Source: an uncultured Amaricoccus sp.
Lineage (GTDB): Bacteria > Pseudomonadota > Alphaproteobacteria > Rhodobacterales > Rhodobacteraceae
DNA: 43,015 bases
Direction of reading: 5' to 3'
Assembly (NCBI RefSeq): GCF_937891315.1
Contig: NZ_CALAGI010000035.1
Span: 1-43,015 of the forward strand
Below the pieces are notes generated by a model. The model saw only the letters and a list, made by a program, of their open reading frames with translations, had not been told where the DNA came from and ran no database searches. This document shows, one piece after another, positions 1-8,562 of the stretch. The stretch's first letter is position 1. Each line of letters opens with the position of its first letter. The position numbers and the translations under genes are program-made.

Positions 1-93
1 CTCCGGGCGCGCGGACCGCGGGCGCGCCACTGGCGCCCCCCAAGAGCGGTCCGCGAAAACATCTCGATCCGAAGCGATCAGGGGGAAGCCGTA
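1..93. repeat. Truncated copy of the dispersed intergenic repeat family
   Basis: This stretch shares a 32-base exact match (about 42-73) with the right end of the 35637-35983 element: the segment running from AAGAGCGGTCCGCG to CTCGATCCGAA. The outer end (to about 93) is a diverged version of that element's terminal repeat and also ends in TAT. Relative to the other copy it carries an insertion of about 15-18 bases near 13-30. It is cut by the window start, so its left end is unknown. It lies just downstream of the glycosyltransferase gene that ends at 128. Confidence 0.7.
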
Positions 94-127
94 TGAGCCC
101 CGGGTCAGCGAAGGGGCGGCGAGGGTG

Positions 128-1360
128 TCAGCGCGCGGCGAGGGATTGGAACAGGGCGGCCTTGCGGGGGTAGAGGTCGCGGATGGTCAGGCGATCAAGG
201 ATGGTGGCGCGGGCCTGTTCGCGAAGGGCTTCGGCGTCGGCCGGATTGGTCAGCAGGTCGAGCACGGCGCTGGCGATGGTCGCGGGATCGGCGAGATCGG
301 CGAAGCGGGCCGAAGCCCGATCGGCGAATTCCCGGACGGGGGCGGTGTCGGAGAGGACGAGGGCGCACCCCACGCTCATCGCCTCCAGCATCGACCAGGA
401 GAGCACGAAGGGCACCGTGAGATAGACATGCGCGTCCGAGCGGCGCAGCAGGCGCCGATAGTGGACGCGTGAGAGGCGGCCGACGAAATGCACGCGCGCG
501 GGATTGATGGGCAGCTCGGCCAGGGCCTTCGCCTTCCAGTCGGTGCCGCGCAGGGAGCTTCCGCCATAGGCGACGCGGTTCTCGCCGGCGATCACCGCCA
601 CCGCCTTCGGATCGGCGGCGAGGATCGCGGGCAGGGCGGCCATGAACTGGGGAAAGCCCCGGTGCGGCTCCATCCCGCGGGTCGCGTAGGTGACGACGCG
701 CGCGTCCTCCGCCACCAGCCCGTCGAGCGTCGAGCGGCGGTCGCCCGCGTCGGATGCGTCGAGGTCGGGCGCGTAGAAATCGGCGTCGATCCCGTCATGC
801 TGCACGGTCAGCGCCGGGCGCAGCAGCGGGGGGAATTGCGCCGCCTGGAACTCGGTCGGGCAGAGCACGGCGTCGGCGGCGGCGATGTCCATGGCAATCG
901 GCGCGTTGCGCGCCCGTTCGTACATCGGCGCCTCGACGGAGCCGACGAAATCGCGGCCTTCGAGCCGCGCGAGACAGGTGACGTCGGCGCCGGGATAGGA
1001 GTACCACCACTCGACATAGGCGACATAGGCGGCGTCGGGGAACACATCGCGGGCGAACATGCCGGGGCCCCAGCCGGAATGGGCGACGACGACGTCGGGC
1101 CGGTAGCCCTGATCGCGCGCCGCCAGCGCCGCGCGCACGAAGCCCTGGCCATTGATCGCGGCGCGGTCCATCGCTTGCGCGTAAGGATGGGTCTCGCGCG
1201 AGCCGGCGCGGTGCGGCTTGTAGCGGATGAGCCGGAGGCCCGGGGACTCGGCGACCTCGGCGGCGGTGGCGAAGGTCACGTCCCAGCCCTTGGCGCGCAG
1301 CCAGAAGCCGATGCCGCCGAACTGCGCCGGGAAATTGTCGTGGATGAACAGGATCCGCAT
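128..1360 (-). CDS. GT4-family glycosyltransferase (410 aa)
   Basis: This is a group 1 (GT-B fold, GT4-like) glycosyltransferase, expected to move a sugar from a nucleotide sugar to a glycan or lipid-linked acceptor at the cytoplasmic face. The N-terminal Rossmann half starts MRILFIHDNFPAQFGG. The acceptor/donor cleft is followed by a C-terminal half with TYATRGMEPHRGF (about residue 230) and the donor-binding end LSWSMLEAMSVGCALVLSD (about 325-343), where the Glu of the EX7E-type motif sits. The ATG at 1360 is preceded by GGAGG at a spacing of seven. It reads in the same direction as the membrane-anchored gene upstream, 45 bases away. Substrate cannot be told. It is the most distal glycosyltransferase of the secretion/glycan locus. 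Confidence 0.85.
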   Translation of the reverse strand: MRILFIHDNFPAQFGGIGFWLRAKGWDVTFATAAEVAESPGLRLIRYKPHRAGSRETHPYAQAMDRAAINGQGFVRAALAARDQGYRPDVVVAHSGWGPGMFARDVFPDAAYVAYVEWWYSYPGADVTCLARLEGRDFVGSVEAPMYERARNAPIAMDIAAADAVLCPTEFQAAQFPPLLRPALTVQHDGIDADFYAPDLDASDAGDRRSTLDGLVAEDARVVTYATRGMEPHRGFPQFMAALPAILAADPKAVAVIAGENRVAYGGSSLRGTDWKAKALAELPINPARVHFVGRLSRVHYRRLLRRSDAHVYLTVPFVLSWSMLEAMSVGCALVLSDTAPVREFADRASARFADLADPATIASAVLDLLTNPADAEALREQARATILDRLTIRDLYPRKAALFQSLAAR

Positions 1361-1405
1361 CGGTCGCCCTCCGCTCCGGGCCCGCGGCCCGGGTCCGCAG
1401 TCAGT

Positions 1406-2056
1406 TCAGGCGAACAGGGAATAGAGACCGAGTCCGAGCGAGCCAAGCGCGATCGCCGCGGTGCCGGTCAGGATCAGCCGCAATCCACCGTCCGAGGCGC
1501 GGCCCTCGGGACGTCGCGCCCCGGCGAGCGCGGCTTCGAGGCGGATCTGCACCATCTCGACCCGGTTCACCAGATCGGCCAGGCGGTCCACGTCGTTGCC
1601 CGGCTCACGCGCCGCGGGCTGGGAATGGCGGAGACGAAGCACCTCTTCATAGACCCGTTCGACCACCCGCTGCTCGGGGGCCACCGCCGCGCCCTTCGAG
1701 CCGCCGCGCTTCAACTCGCCCGGCGTGCCGTCGGCGGCGCGGGCGATGGCGGTGACGGTGAATTCGAAGCCGGGCTCCACCGGCGGGGAGATGGTCGCGC
1801 CGAAGCCGTAGTCGCCCGTGCCGATGCCGCCCTTCTCGAGATCGGCGCGGTGGCGGTCGGCGCGGACCGTGGCGACGAGCTTGCCCTCGCGATGGATCTC
1901 GACCTCGACGGCGGCGGCGCTGCTCGCGCGGTCGATCGCCCAGCCGGCGACGCGGTCGGGACGCGTGAGATCGAAGACGCCATAGACCCGGGGGCCGATT
2001 TCGGCGAGCGGTACCTCGGTCGGCGCTGGCGCGCTCCTGGCGGTTTCGTCTGGCAT
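1406..2056 (-). CDS. Tail-anchored protein with a GWAxD beta-domain (216 aa)
   Basis: I do not know a named family for this protein. Residues about 20-115 form a beta-rich domain with the signature YGVFD...VAGWAID...VEVEI...GDYGFGATI. This GWAxD pattern is often seen next to or fused with bacterial glycosyltransferases and sulfotransferases. Residues about 130-180 are helical and charged, likely coiled coil (VDRLADLVNRVEMVQIRLEA). One hydrophobic segment ends the protein (LILTGTAAIALGSLGLGLYS), so it is probably anchored by its C-terminus with the domain in the cytoplasm. The start at 2056 has AGAGGA at suitable spacing. Its place beside a GT4 gene suggests a scaffold or lectin-like role in glycan assembly. 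That is inference. Confidence 0.7.
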   Translation of the reverse strand: MPDETARSAPAPTEVPLAEIGPRVYGVFDLTRPDRVAGWAIDRASSAAAVEVEIHREGKLVATVRADRHRADLEKGGIGTGDYGFGATISPPVEPGFEFTVTAIARAADGTPGELKRGGSKGAAVAPEQRVVERVYEEVLRLRHSQPAAREPGNDVDRLADLVNRVEMVQIRLEAALAGARRPEGRASDGGLRLILTGTAAIALGSLGLGLYSLFA

Positions 2057-2145
2057 GGGCTTCCTCTTGGCTGCGGTCGGTTAGCCATTGCGTAACGCCC
2101 GATGTTTAACGAGATGCCAATCGCCGCGCCGGGAGCCTCGCCGAT

Positions 2146-3372
2146 TTGAAGCGTTTCGCGCTGATCCTGACCGCCCTGCTGATGAGCGTCGGCACGGCCG
2201 CCGGCGCCGGGCCGCGCGTCGTCGGCGCGCCGGAGACGGTGTTCGACTGGGCGAGCCAGCGCTGTGCGACCTGGGACATCCCGGACGGGCCGGCGCGCGC
2301 CTGGCGCGACGCGGACGGAAGCGTGCGCCTGATCGCGGGCGCCGAGCGCAACCGGATCGCGGCGGGGGCGGATCTCGACCATCTGAGGCACGATTGCGCG
2401 GTGGTGTTCGAGGGCGCGCGCTCGGCCGATCCCGGCGCCCATGACGACCGGTCCTGGATCGCCGGGCTGTTCACGCCGGACGGGCGCCGGGTCGAGGCAC
2501 TGGTCCATGCCGAATATCACGGCGACAAGCATCCCGGCCGCTGTCCGGCGGCGGTCTATCTCGACTGCTGGCGCAACGCGGTGGTGGCGGCGGTGTCGGA
2601 GGACGGCGGTGGGAGCTTCGCGCCGGCCGGGCTGGTCGCGGCGCTGCCCTATCGCTACGACGGGCTGGCCGGGCGGCGGACGGGATATTTCAACCCGAGC
2701 AACATCCTGCGCGACGGCGACCATCTCTATGTCTTCGTCTTCGCCGAGGCCTACCGGGCGCAGGCGCGCGGGGCCTGCCTGCTGCGCCGGCCGCTGGAGG
2801 GCGGGGCGTCGGACTGGCGGGCCTGGGACGGCGTGGGGTTCGGCGTCCGCTTCGCCGATCCCTACCGCGAGGATATCATCGACCCTTCGCGCCATGTCTG
2901 CGCGCCATTGCCGGGGGTGGGCTCGACGATCTCGTCGGTCGTGCGCACGGCCGCGGGCACGGCCGCGGGCACGGGCACGGGCACGGGCACGGGCGGCTAT
3001 CTCGCCGTGACGCCGGCGACGCGGGACGGGGTGAGCGGGATCTATGCGATGACCTCGCCCGACCTTGTGCATTGGAGCGCGCCGGAACTGCTCTGGGCGG
3101 CGCCGCTCCTCTGGCGGCGCGACTGCGCGGCGGAGGCGGCCTATGCCTATCCCGCGCTGCTCGACGCCGCGTCGCCCGGATTCGACAGCGTGGGCGACGA
3201 TTTCTGGCTCTATGTCACGCGGATGACGCTGGGAAAGGATTGCGCGGCCGGACCCGACCGCGATCTGATCCGGATGCGCGTCAGCTGGCCCGCGGCAGAC
3301 CGATCGCCGGCAGGCTCGCCAGCACCGTCCGCGGCGCCGCCAGATCCTCCGGCCGGATTTCCTGTGCCTTGA
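2146..3372 (+). CDS. Exported beta-propeller-like protein, possible glycoside hydrolase fold (408 aa)
   Basis: The protein starts at a TTG (MKRFALILTALLMSVGTAAGA) and has a clear Sec signal peptide of about 21 residues. The mature part shows glycosidase/sialidase propeller features: an Asp-box-like SEDGGGSF (about residue 155), YFNPSNILRDGDHLYVF (about 185-200) and SPDLVHWSAPELLW (about 308). These resemble GH43/GH32/GH33 blade motifs, but I cannot identify catalytic residues or a family. A tandem GGGCAC run encodes a Thr/Gly-rich linker near residue 275. Its 3' end overlaps the convergent acetyltransferase gene by 92 bases. It is the only rightward gene among its neighbours and may act on the glycan made by the locus. 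Confidence 0.7.
   Translation: MKRFALILTALLMSVGTAAGAGPRVVGAPETVFDWASQRCATWDIPDGPARAWRDADGSVRLIAGAERNRIAAGADLDHLRHDCAVVFEGARSADPGAHDDRSWIAGLFTPDGRRVEALVHAEYHGDKHPGRCPAAVYLDCWRNAVVAAVSEDGGGSFAPAGLVAALPYRYDGLAGRRTGYFNPSNILRDGDHLYVFVFAEAYRAQARGACLLRRPLEGGASDWRAWDGVGFGVRFADPYREDIIDPSRHVCAPLPGVGSTISSVVRTAAGTAAGTGTGTGTGGYLAVTPATRDGVSGIYAMTSPDLVHWSAPELLWAAPLLWRRDCAAEAAYAYPALLDAASPGFDSVGDDFWLYVTRMTLGKDCAAGPDRDLIRMRVSWPAADRSPAGSPAPSAAPPDPPAGFPVP
2967..2990 (+). repeat. GGGCAC hexanucleotide tandem repeat (4 units) inside the propeller-like gene
   Basis: Four perfect GGGCAC units lie at 2967-2990. They are preceded by two 12-base GCCGCGGGCACG-type units and followed by an imperfect fifth unit. The run encodes alternating Gly-Thr. 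Unit length is a multiple of three, so slippage would change linker length without shifting the frame. Confidence 0.8.
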
Positions 3373-4075
3373 AGGGCTGGGCCGCGCCGCTCTCGATCAG
3401 CGCCTCGATGACGTCGAGCGAGCGCTCCACATCGTCCATCGGCGCGTCGAACAGGTCGTAGATCGAGTAGTTCCACCAGGCGACGGCGAGCAGCCGCTCG
3501 ACCACCGGCTCGGGGAAGCGCAGGCGGACGACCTTGCCGGGTGTTCCGACCACGATCGAATAGGGCGCCACGTCGCGGATGACGAGGGCGCGGGCGCCGA
3601 TGATCGCGCCGGCGCCGATGGTGACGCCGGACTTGATGAAGGCGCCCTGGCCGATCCAGACGTCGGCGCCGATCGTGGTGACCGGGCAGCTGGCGGCGAA
3701 GGGGCGCTTGCGGTTGTGCACGGAGGGCGCGGCGGGTCCGGCGATCAGGTCGTCCCAGCCGTTCACCTGCGGATAATAGGCGGTGCGCGAGGTGGTGAGC
3801 CAGTCGGTCGGATGCTCGTGCGCGCCGATGACCACGCCGCTCGCCACCGAGCAGTAGCGGCCGAAGCGCACGTTGTTGATGGTGCCGCCCGAGAGATTGC
3901 AGAAGGCGCCGATGTCGAGGAAGGCGCCGGAGGTGACGGTGGAGAGGATCGAGGTCGGTGTCTCGATCCGCGAGCCCTTGGCCAGCGTACGGGTATTGCG
4001 CAGGCCGTAGAGCTTGACGCCGCGCTGCTCGAACGCCTCGTAGTCCGTCCGGTTCAGGGTGAAGTGGATGGGCAT
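3281..4075 (-). CDS. CatB-like hexapeptide-repeat acetyltransferase (264 aa)
   Basis: This is a left-handed beta-helix O- or N-acetyltransferase that would use acetyl-CoA. Hexapeptide turns run from about residue 45 to 175: TSGAFLDIGAFCNLSGGTI, FGRYCSVASGVVIG and TTIGADVWIGQGAFIKSGVTIGAGAIIGARALV. AHEHPTDW carries the His typical of the catalytic site of xenobiotic (CatB/Vat-type) acetyltransferases. The motif VGTPGKVVRLRFPEPVVERLL is the family's usual end of the helix. About 55 extra residues follow. GAGGAG precedes the ATG at 4075. It follows the secretion genes after a large hairpin. Acetylation of a sugar of the local glycan is a reasonable inference. Confidence 0.88.
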   Translation of the reverse strand: MPIHFTLNRTDYEAFEQRGVKLYGLRNTRTLAKGSRIETPTSILSTVTSGAFLDIGAFCNLSGGTINNVRFGRYCSVASGVVIGAHEHPTDWLTTSRTAYYPQVNGWDDLIAGPAAPSVHNRKRPFAASCPVTTIGADVWIGQGAFIKSGVTIGAGAIIGARALVIRDVAPYSIVVGTPGKVVRLRFPEPVVERLLAVAWWNYSIYDLFDAPMDDVERSLDVIEALIESGAAQPFKAQEIRPEDLAAPRTVLASLPAIGLPRAS

Positions 4076-4096
4076 CGCCGGTCTCCTCGCTGTCGG

Positions 4097-4164
4097 GCGC
4101 GCGACATCGCGCGCGTCTCTCGGTTTGGACGCGCGCCGCGAGCCTGTGGCGGGCTCGCGGCGCG
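4097..4164. terminator. Two strong GC hairpins between the HlyD and acetyltransferase genes
   Basis: Positions 4132-4164 form a perfect 13-bp stem (CGCGCCGCGAGCC with its complement) around a seven-base loop. Positions 4097-4114 form a perfect 8-bp stem with a two-base loop. There is no T-run, so this is a terminator or attenuator/processing structure rather than a textbook intrinsic terminator. It would separate the long secretion operon from the acetyltransferase gene. Confidence 0.55.
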
Positions 4165-4231
4165 GTCTCGCAGTGGGCCGCCACGCTAGCGCGCTGGTCG
4201 TTGACGGATGGTGAATGGCCGGGTTTTCCGC

Positions 4232-5539
4232 CTATTCTTCGTGCAGCGCATGGCTCATGCGACGGAGGAGGGGCGAGAGGATATATTCGCCGGCCCGGCG
4301 CTCGCCGGTCTGGATCGCGACCTCGACCGGCATGCCGGCGGTGATATGCACCCCGGGCAGCTCCTCGAGGCTGACCGGGTCTATGGCGACGCGGGCGTCG
4401 AAATAGGCGGTACCGTCGCGCTCGTCCTGCAGCATGTCGGCCGAGACGTAGGTGACTTCGCCGAGCGCGACCGGCGCCTGGGCGCGGGGAAAGGCGGTCA
4501 GCCGGATCTTGGCCGGGCGGCCGACATGCACCGTGTCGATCGTGTCGGGCGAGACCCGAGTCTGGACGACCAGACGATCGCCGTCGGGGATGATGTCCAT
4601 CAGCGGCGCGCCCGAGGCCAGCACGGCGCCCGGCGTCTTGAGGCGGATATCGACGACGACGCCGTCCTGTGGCGCGCGCAGATTGTGCCGCTCCAGCACA
4701 TCCTCGGCGGCGCGGACCCGGCTCGCGAGGCCCTCGACCATGCGCCGCGATTCCGAGATCTGCTCGCCGAGGTCGGCCAGCCGCTGCTGGTCGAGCGTTT
4801 CGATATCGGCGTTGGCGCGGGCGATGTCCTCGCGCTCCGCCTCGGCGAGGCCGCGGGCCTCGTCGCGGTCGCCTTCGAGGGTGGCGATGGTGCGGTCGAG
4901 CTCCAGCAGCCGCTGTTTCGGACTCGCGCCCTTCGCGACGAGCGCGCTCGTCGAGACGCGCTCCTCGGTCCAGAGCGCGATCTGGCGCTGGGCGGCGCTG
5001 GCCTGGGCCTCGTTCGCGGAGATCTGCGCGGTCAGTTGATCGATCTGGCGGCGGAGCGAGGCGACCTGGCCGATATGGGCGCGCTGGCGGGCGTCGAAGC
5101 GGCGTTGCTGCGCCGCGACGCGCTCGTCGGCTCCGGGCATTTCGGGCGCGGTCGCGGGATCGAGGCGTGGCGCGCCGGACTGCTCGGCTTCGAGGCGCCA
5201 GATATCGAAGGTCAGCGCGATCCGGTCCGCCTCGAACTGCGCCAGCTGCTCGCGGATCTGGGTCGCGTCGAGCGTGGCGACGATCTCGCCCTGGCGGACG
5301 CGATCTCCGGGCTTGACGAGCAGGCGCTCGAGGATGCCGCCTTCGAGATGCTCGACCGTCTTGCGCTCGCTCTCGGCCAGCAGGACGCCGTGCGAGACGA
5401 CGGCGCTGTCGAGCCGGGCAAACATGCCCCAGCCGAGCGCGGCGGCGGTCAGGCAGACGATTGTCACCAGCGCGGTCAGGAACGCCGGGCGAAAGCTCGG
5501 CGTGTCGTCGGCGTCGATCAGTTCGGCCAGCGTGGTCAT
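4232..5539 (-). CDS. Type I secretion periplasmic adaptor, HlyD/PrtE family (435 aa)
   Basis: This is the membrane fusion protein that links the inner-membrane ABC exporter to an outer-membrane TolC channel. It has a short cytoplasmic N-terminus, one membrane segment (about residues 20-40, FLTALVTIVCLTAAALGWGM) and a first lipoyl half (KTVEHLEGGILERLLVKPGD). A long coiled coil spans about 95-275. The second lipoyl half is LRAPQDGVVVDIRLKTPG, followed by a beta-barrel ending VEVAIQTGERRAGEYILSPL, which is the usual C-terminus of HlyD-type T1SS adaptors. Its ATG overlaps the stop of the ABC gene (ATGA at 5536-5539), so the two are translationally coupled. No tolC homologue lies in the window. 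Confidence 0.95.
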   Translation of the reverse strand: MTTLAELIDADDTPSFRPAFLTALVTIVCLTAAALGWGMFARLDSAVVSHGVLLAESERKTVEHLEGGILERLLVKPGDRVRQGEIVATLDATQIREQLAQFEADRIALTFDIWRLEAEQSGAPRLDPATAPEMPGADERVAAQQRRFDARQRAHIGQVASLRRQIDQLTAQISANEAQASAAQRQIALWTEERVSTSALVAKGASPKQRLLELDRTIATLEGDRDEARGLAEAEREDIARANADIETLDQQRLADLGEQISESRRMVEGLASRVRAAEDVLERHNLRAPQDGVVVDIRLKTPGAVLASGAPLMDIIPDGDRLVVQTRVSPDTIDTVHVGRPAKIRLTAFPRAQAPVALGEVTYVSADMLQDERDGTAYFDARVAIDPVSLEELPGVHITAGMPVEVAIQTGERRAGEYILSPLLRRMSHALHEE

Positions 5540-7263
5540 TTCACCCCCTCGCGCGATGGAATGGGGGTGATGCCCTGGCCGGCGCGCCGGGGTCCGAGCG
5601 CGGCCAGCACCTCGACCCGGTCGCCGAACTGCGCCACCGTGCCGTCCTTCATCACCATGAGCTTGTCGGCGCGTTTCAGGATCGACATGCGCTGGGCGAT
5701 GACGAGGACGGTGGTGCCGCGGCGGCGGGCGATCTCGATCGCCTCGACCAGCGCCGCCTCGCCCTCGGCGTCGAGATTGGAGTTCGGCTCGTCGAGCACC
5801 AGCAGCTTCGGTTCGCCGAAGACCGCGCGGGCGAGTGCGATGCGCTGGCGCTGACCGCCGCTCAGCCGCGAGCCGGCGTCGGCCAGCCGCGTCTCGTAGC
5901 CCTGGGGCAGGGTGCCGATCAGCTCGTGCACGCCGGCGAGCCGGGCGGCCGCCACCACCTCGGTCATGTCGCCGTCGCGGAAGCGCGAGATATTGTCCCG
6001 CACGGTGCCGTCGAGCAGCAACGGATCCTGCGGCAGGTAGCCGACCGCCTCGCCGAAGCTGCCGCGCTCGTGGGTATAGGTGCTCTGACCGTCGAGATAG
6101 ATGCCGCCGGCGGTCGGCGCCCAGAGGCCGACGACCAGCCGCGCCAGCGTCGATTTGCCGGCGCCGGAAGGTCCGACGATGCCGAGCAGCTCGCCAGCCT
6201 CGATCTGGAACGAGACATTTCGGATCAATGGCGTGTCCTGGCCCGGCGGCACATAGCCGACGCGGTCGGCGGTCAGCCGCCCCCGCGCCACCCGGATCGG
6301 CGACCTGGAGCGTCGCGTGGCGCCCCGGTTCAGCACTTCGCGCAGCCGTTCGCCGGCGCCCATCGCATCGACCCACTGCCGCCAGCCCTCGATCATCTGC
6401 TCGAAGGGCAGCAGCAGGCGCGCCATCAGCACCGATGCGGCGATGATCGTGCCGCCCGAGACCTCGCGCTGGATGACGAGGGCGGCGCCGGTGGAGAGCA
6501 CCGCGACCTGCAGCCCGACGCGCAGCGCCTTCGCGGCGGAGGCGAGGGCCTTCGCCACCGCGCGGCGCCGCTCGACGCTGTCGAGCGCCTCGGCCTGCGA
6601 GCGGCGCCAGCGGCGTGCCACGGCGGGCAGCATGCCCATCGCGGTGATCACCTCGGCGTTGCGGATCGCCGCCGCCGTCTCGATATGCACATTGCCGGCG
6701 GCGAGCGTCGCCCGCGCGGTCGGCCGGCGGGCCAGCACCTCGGTCGCGATCGCGATGCTGCTCAGGATCAGCGCCGCGGTCAGGCCGACGAGGCCGTAGA
6801 CCGGATGCAGGAGCCAGAGCACGAAGAGAAACAGCGGCGCCATTGCGAGATCCATCGGCAGCGCGATGGCGCCGCTGGCGATGAAGCTGCGCAGATCGCC
6901 GAGATCGCGTATCGAGCCGGCGGCGGCGGCGGCGCCGTCGCGGAGCGTTGTCTCGACCGAGGCTTCGAACACGTCGCGCCCCAGTCGCCCCGCGACCTGG
7001 GCGCCGAGGATCGCGAAGATCCGGTGGCGCAGATAGTCGAGCACCGCCTGAAAGCCGAGGACCACCACGACGAGGCCGGCGAGCGCCACCAGCGTCTCGT
7101 AGCTGCCGCTGGCGATCACCCGGTCATAGATCTGGATCGTGAAGAGCGGCATGGCGAGATGCAGCAGATTGACGAAAAGCCCGATCATGGCGGCGGCGGC
7201 GGTGCCGCGCCGGATGTCGCGCAGCGCGTGGCGATAGGCCGGGGTCGTGGTGTATCTCGGCAT
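5536..7263 (-). CDS. Type I secretion ABC transporter, PrtD family (575 aa)
   Basis: This is a permease-ATPase of a type I secretion system, expected to export proteins with uncleaved C-terminal signals such as RTX proteins. The membrane domain spans residues 1 to about 310. It begins directly with the first membrane helix and lacks an N-terminal peptidase-like domain, as in PrtD. The ATPase domain has Walker A GPSGAGKST (about 363-371), signature LSGGQRQR (about 462) and Walker B LLVLDEPNSNLD. The switch (H-loop) position reads VLVIAQRMS, with Gln at residue 524 where most ABC ATPases have His. It starts six bases after a GT4 gene and overlaps the adaptor gene by four bases. Confidence 0.95.
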   Translation of the reverse strand: MPRYTTTPAYRHALRDIRRGTAAAAMIGLFVNLLHLAMPLFTIQIYDRVIASGSYETLVALAGLVVVVLGFQAVLDYLRHRIFAILGAQVAGRLGRDVFEASVETTLRDGAAAAAGSIRDLGDLRSFIASGAIALPMDLAMAPLFLFVLWLLHPVYGLVGLTAALILSSIAIATEVLARRPTARATLAAGNVHIETAAAIRNAEVITAMGMLPAVARRWRRSQAEALDSVERRRAVAKALASAAKALRVGLQVAVLSTGAALVIQREVSGGTIIAASVLMARLLLPFEQMIEGWRQWVDAMGAGERLREVLNRGATRRSRSPIRVARGRLTADRVGYVPPGQDTPLIRNVSFQIEAGELLGIVGPSGAGKSTLARLVVGLWAPTAGGIYLDGQSTYTHERGSFGEAVGYLPQDPLLLDGTVRDNISRFRDGDMTEVVAAARLAGVHELIGTLPQGYETRLADAGSRLSGGQRQRIALARAVFGEPKLLVLDEPNSNLDAEGEAALVEAIEIARRRGTTVLVIAQRMSILKRADKLMVMKDGTVAQFGDRVEVLAALGPRRAGQGITPIPSREGVK

Positions 7264-7269
7264 TCCCGC

Positions 7270-8562
7270 TCACCCGTTGCTGGCGCGGCGATCCGCCGCC
7301 GCCGATTGTCCGCGCCGTTCCAGCAGACGCTCGAACAGGCGCGCATGCAGCTTTGCCGACTGGTCGGCGCTGGTCGGCGGCCGGATCCCGCCGTGGAGAC
7401 GATCCCAGAGCGCCGGCTCGCGGATGGCGCGGCCGATCTGCTCGGCGAGGCTCTCGGCGTTGCCGACGTGGAAATGCAGCCCGTCGATGCCGTCGCGCAC
7501 CTTCTCGGCCATGCCGCCGATGTCGCTGGCGATGATCGGCCGGCCGTGGTGGAAGGATTCCTGGATCACCACCGGCGCGTTCTCCCACCAGGTCGAGGGC
7601 ACGATCACCCAATCGACCTCGCGCATCAGGTTCGGCAGTTCGGGGCTCTTGTAGGAGCCCATGAAGCGCACGCGGCGGCCGGCGAGGCGGAACAGCTCCT
7701 TCACGCTGGTCTGGAACTCCTCCGGCTGGTGTTCGAGATTGCCGCCGTGGACATAGAGCACGGCGTCGCCCCAGATGTCGGCCGGCACCCGCGTCACCGC
7801 GTCGATCAGCACGCGCACGCCCTTGAACGGGTTCAACTGACCGAAGAAGGCGAAGCGGTCGCGGCGCCCGCCCGGCGCGACGCGGCGCGGCGGGGTCGCG
7901 GGAGCTTCCTCGAGGCCGTTCTCGATCATCACCAGCTTCTCGCGCGGCAGGCCCCAGTCGGCGAAGCGGCCGAGCAGGAAACGCGACGGAGAGACGAAGG
8001 CGTCCACCTCGGCGAAGAAGCTCTTGATGAACAATTCGCGGCGCATCAGGTTCGCCGGCCCGATCTCGGGAAAGCAGACGCCGCATTCCGAGGGCGATGC
8101 CTTGGAGCAGAGCGCCCCGGTCTTGGCCTTGATCATCTGGCCATGATGGGCGCAGATCGGCAGATATTCGTGCAGGGTATAGACGATCGGCACATCGCCG
8201 AGCGCGCGGCGCGCGGCGCGGATCGCCTGGATGCCGAAGCCCATCACATGGTGGAAATTGATCACGTCGGGGCGGTAGTCGCTGAGGAACCGCTCGAAAT
8301 GCTTCATCAGCCCGTCGAGATCGTTGGTGCCGAGATGAAACCAGTCGTAGTCGTTCGACCAGAACAGCGTCTCGTCCGGCCCCTGGCCCAGCGACATCAG
8401 CGGCGTGGCGCGGTGGCGCGCGACGGGCGGGCCGACGCCGGCGAGATAGTGCGCGTCCCAGCCTTCCTGTTCCTTCAGGCCCTGGAACAGGTTGTAGGAC
8501 GCGACCTGCGCGCCCCCGATCGAAAAGGTCGGGTGCGCGTGGCTGAGGATCAGGGCTTTCAT
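7270..8562 (-). CDS. GT4-family glycosyltransferase (430 aa), paralogue of the gene at 10784-12022
   Basis: This is a GT-B fold glycosyltransferase. The N-terminal half starts MKALILSHAHPTFSIGGAQV and holds YTLHEYLPICAHHGQ. A Cys cluster (CSKASPSECGVCFPEI) matches the family's usual three-Cys insert. The donor half has FAFFGQLNPFKGVRVLI and WENAPVVIQESFHHGRPII with the EX7E glutamates. It shares the WENAP...IGGMAE motif, the Cys-X2-CFPEI motif and overall layout with the upstream GT4 gene, so the two are duplicates. The ATG at 8562 overlaps the stop of the GT2-like gene (ATGA). The ABC exporter follows six bases later, which ties glycan synthesis to type I secretion in one transcript. Confidence 0.9.
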   Translation of the reverse strand: MKALILSHAHPTFSIGGAQVASYNLFQGLKEQEGWDAHYLAGVGPPVARHRATPLMSLGQGPDETLFWSNDYDWFHLGTNDLDGLMKHFERFLSDYRPDVINFHHVMGFGIQAIRAARRALGDVPIVYTLHEYLPICAHHGQMIKAKTGALCSKASPSECGVCFPEIGPANLMRRELFIKSFFAEVDAFVSPSRFLLGRFADWGLPREKLVMIENGLEEAPATPPRRVAPGGRRDRFAFFGQLNPFKGVRVLIDAVTRVPADIWGDAVLYVHGGNLEHQPEEFQTSVKELFRLAGRRVRFMGSYKSPELPNLMREVDWVIVPSTWWENAPVVIQESFHHGRPIIASDIGGMAEKVRDGIDGLHFHVGNAESLAEQIGRAIREPALWDRLHGGIRPPTSADQSAKLHARLFERLLERRGQSAAADRRASNG

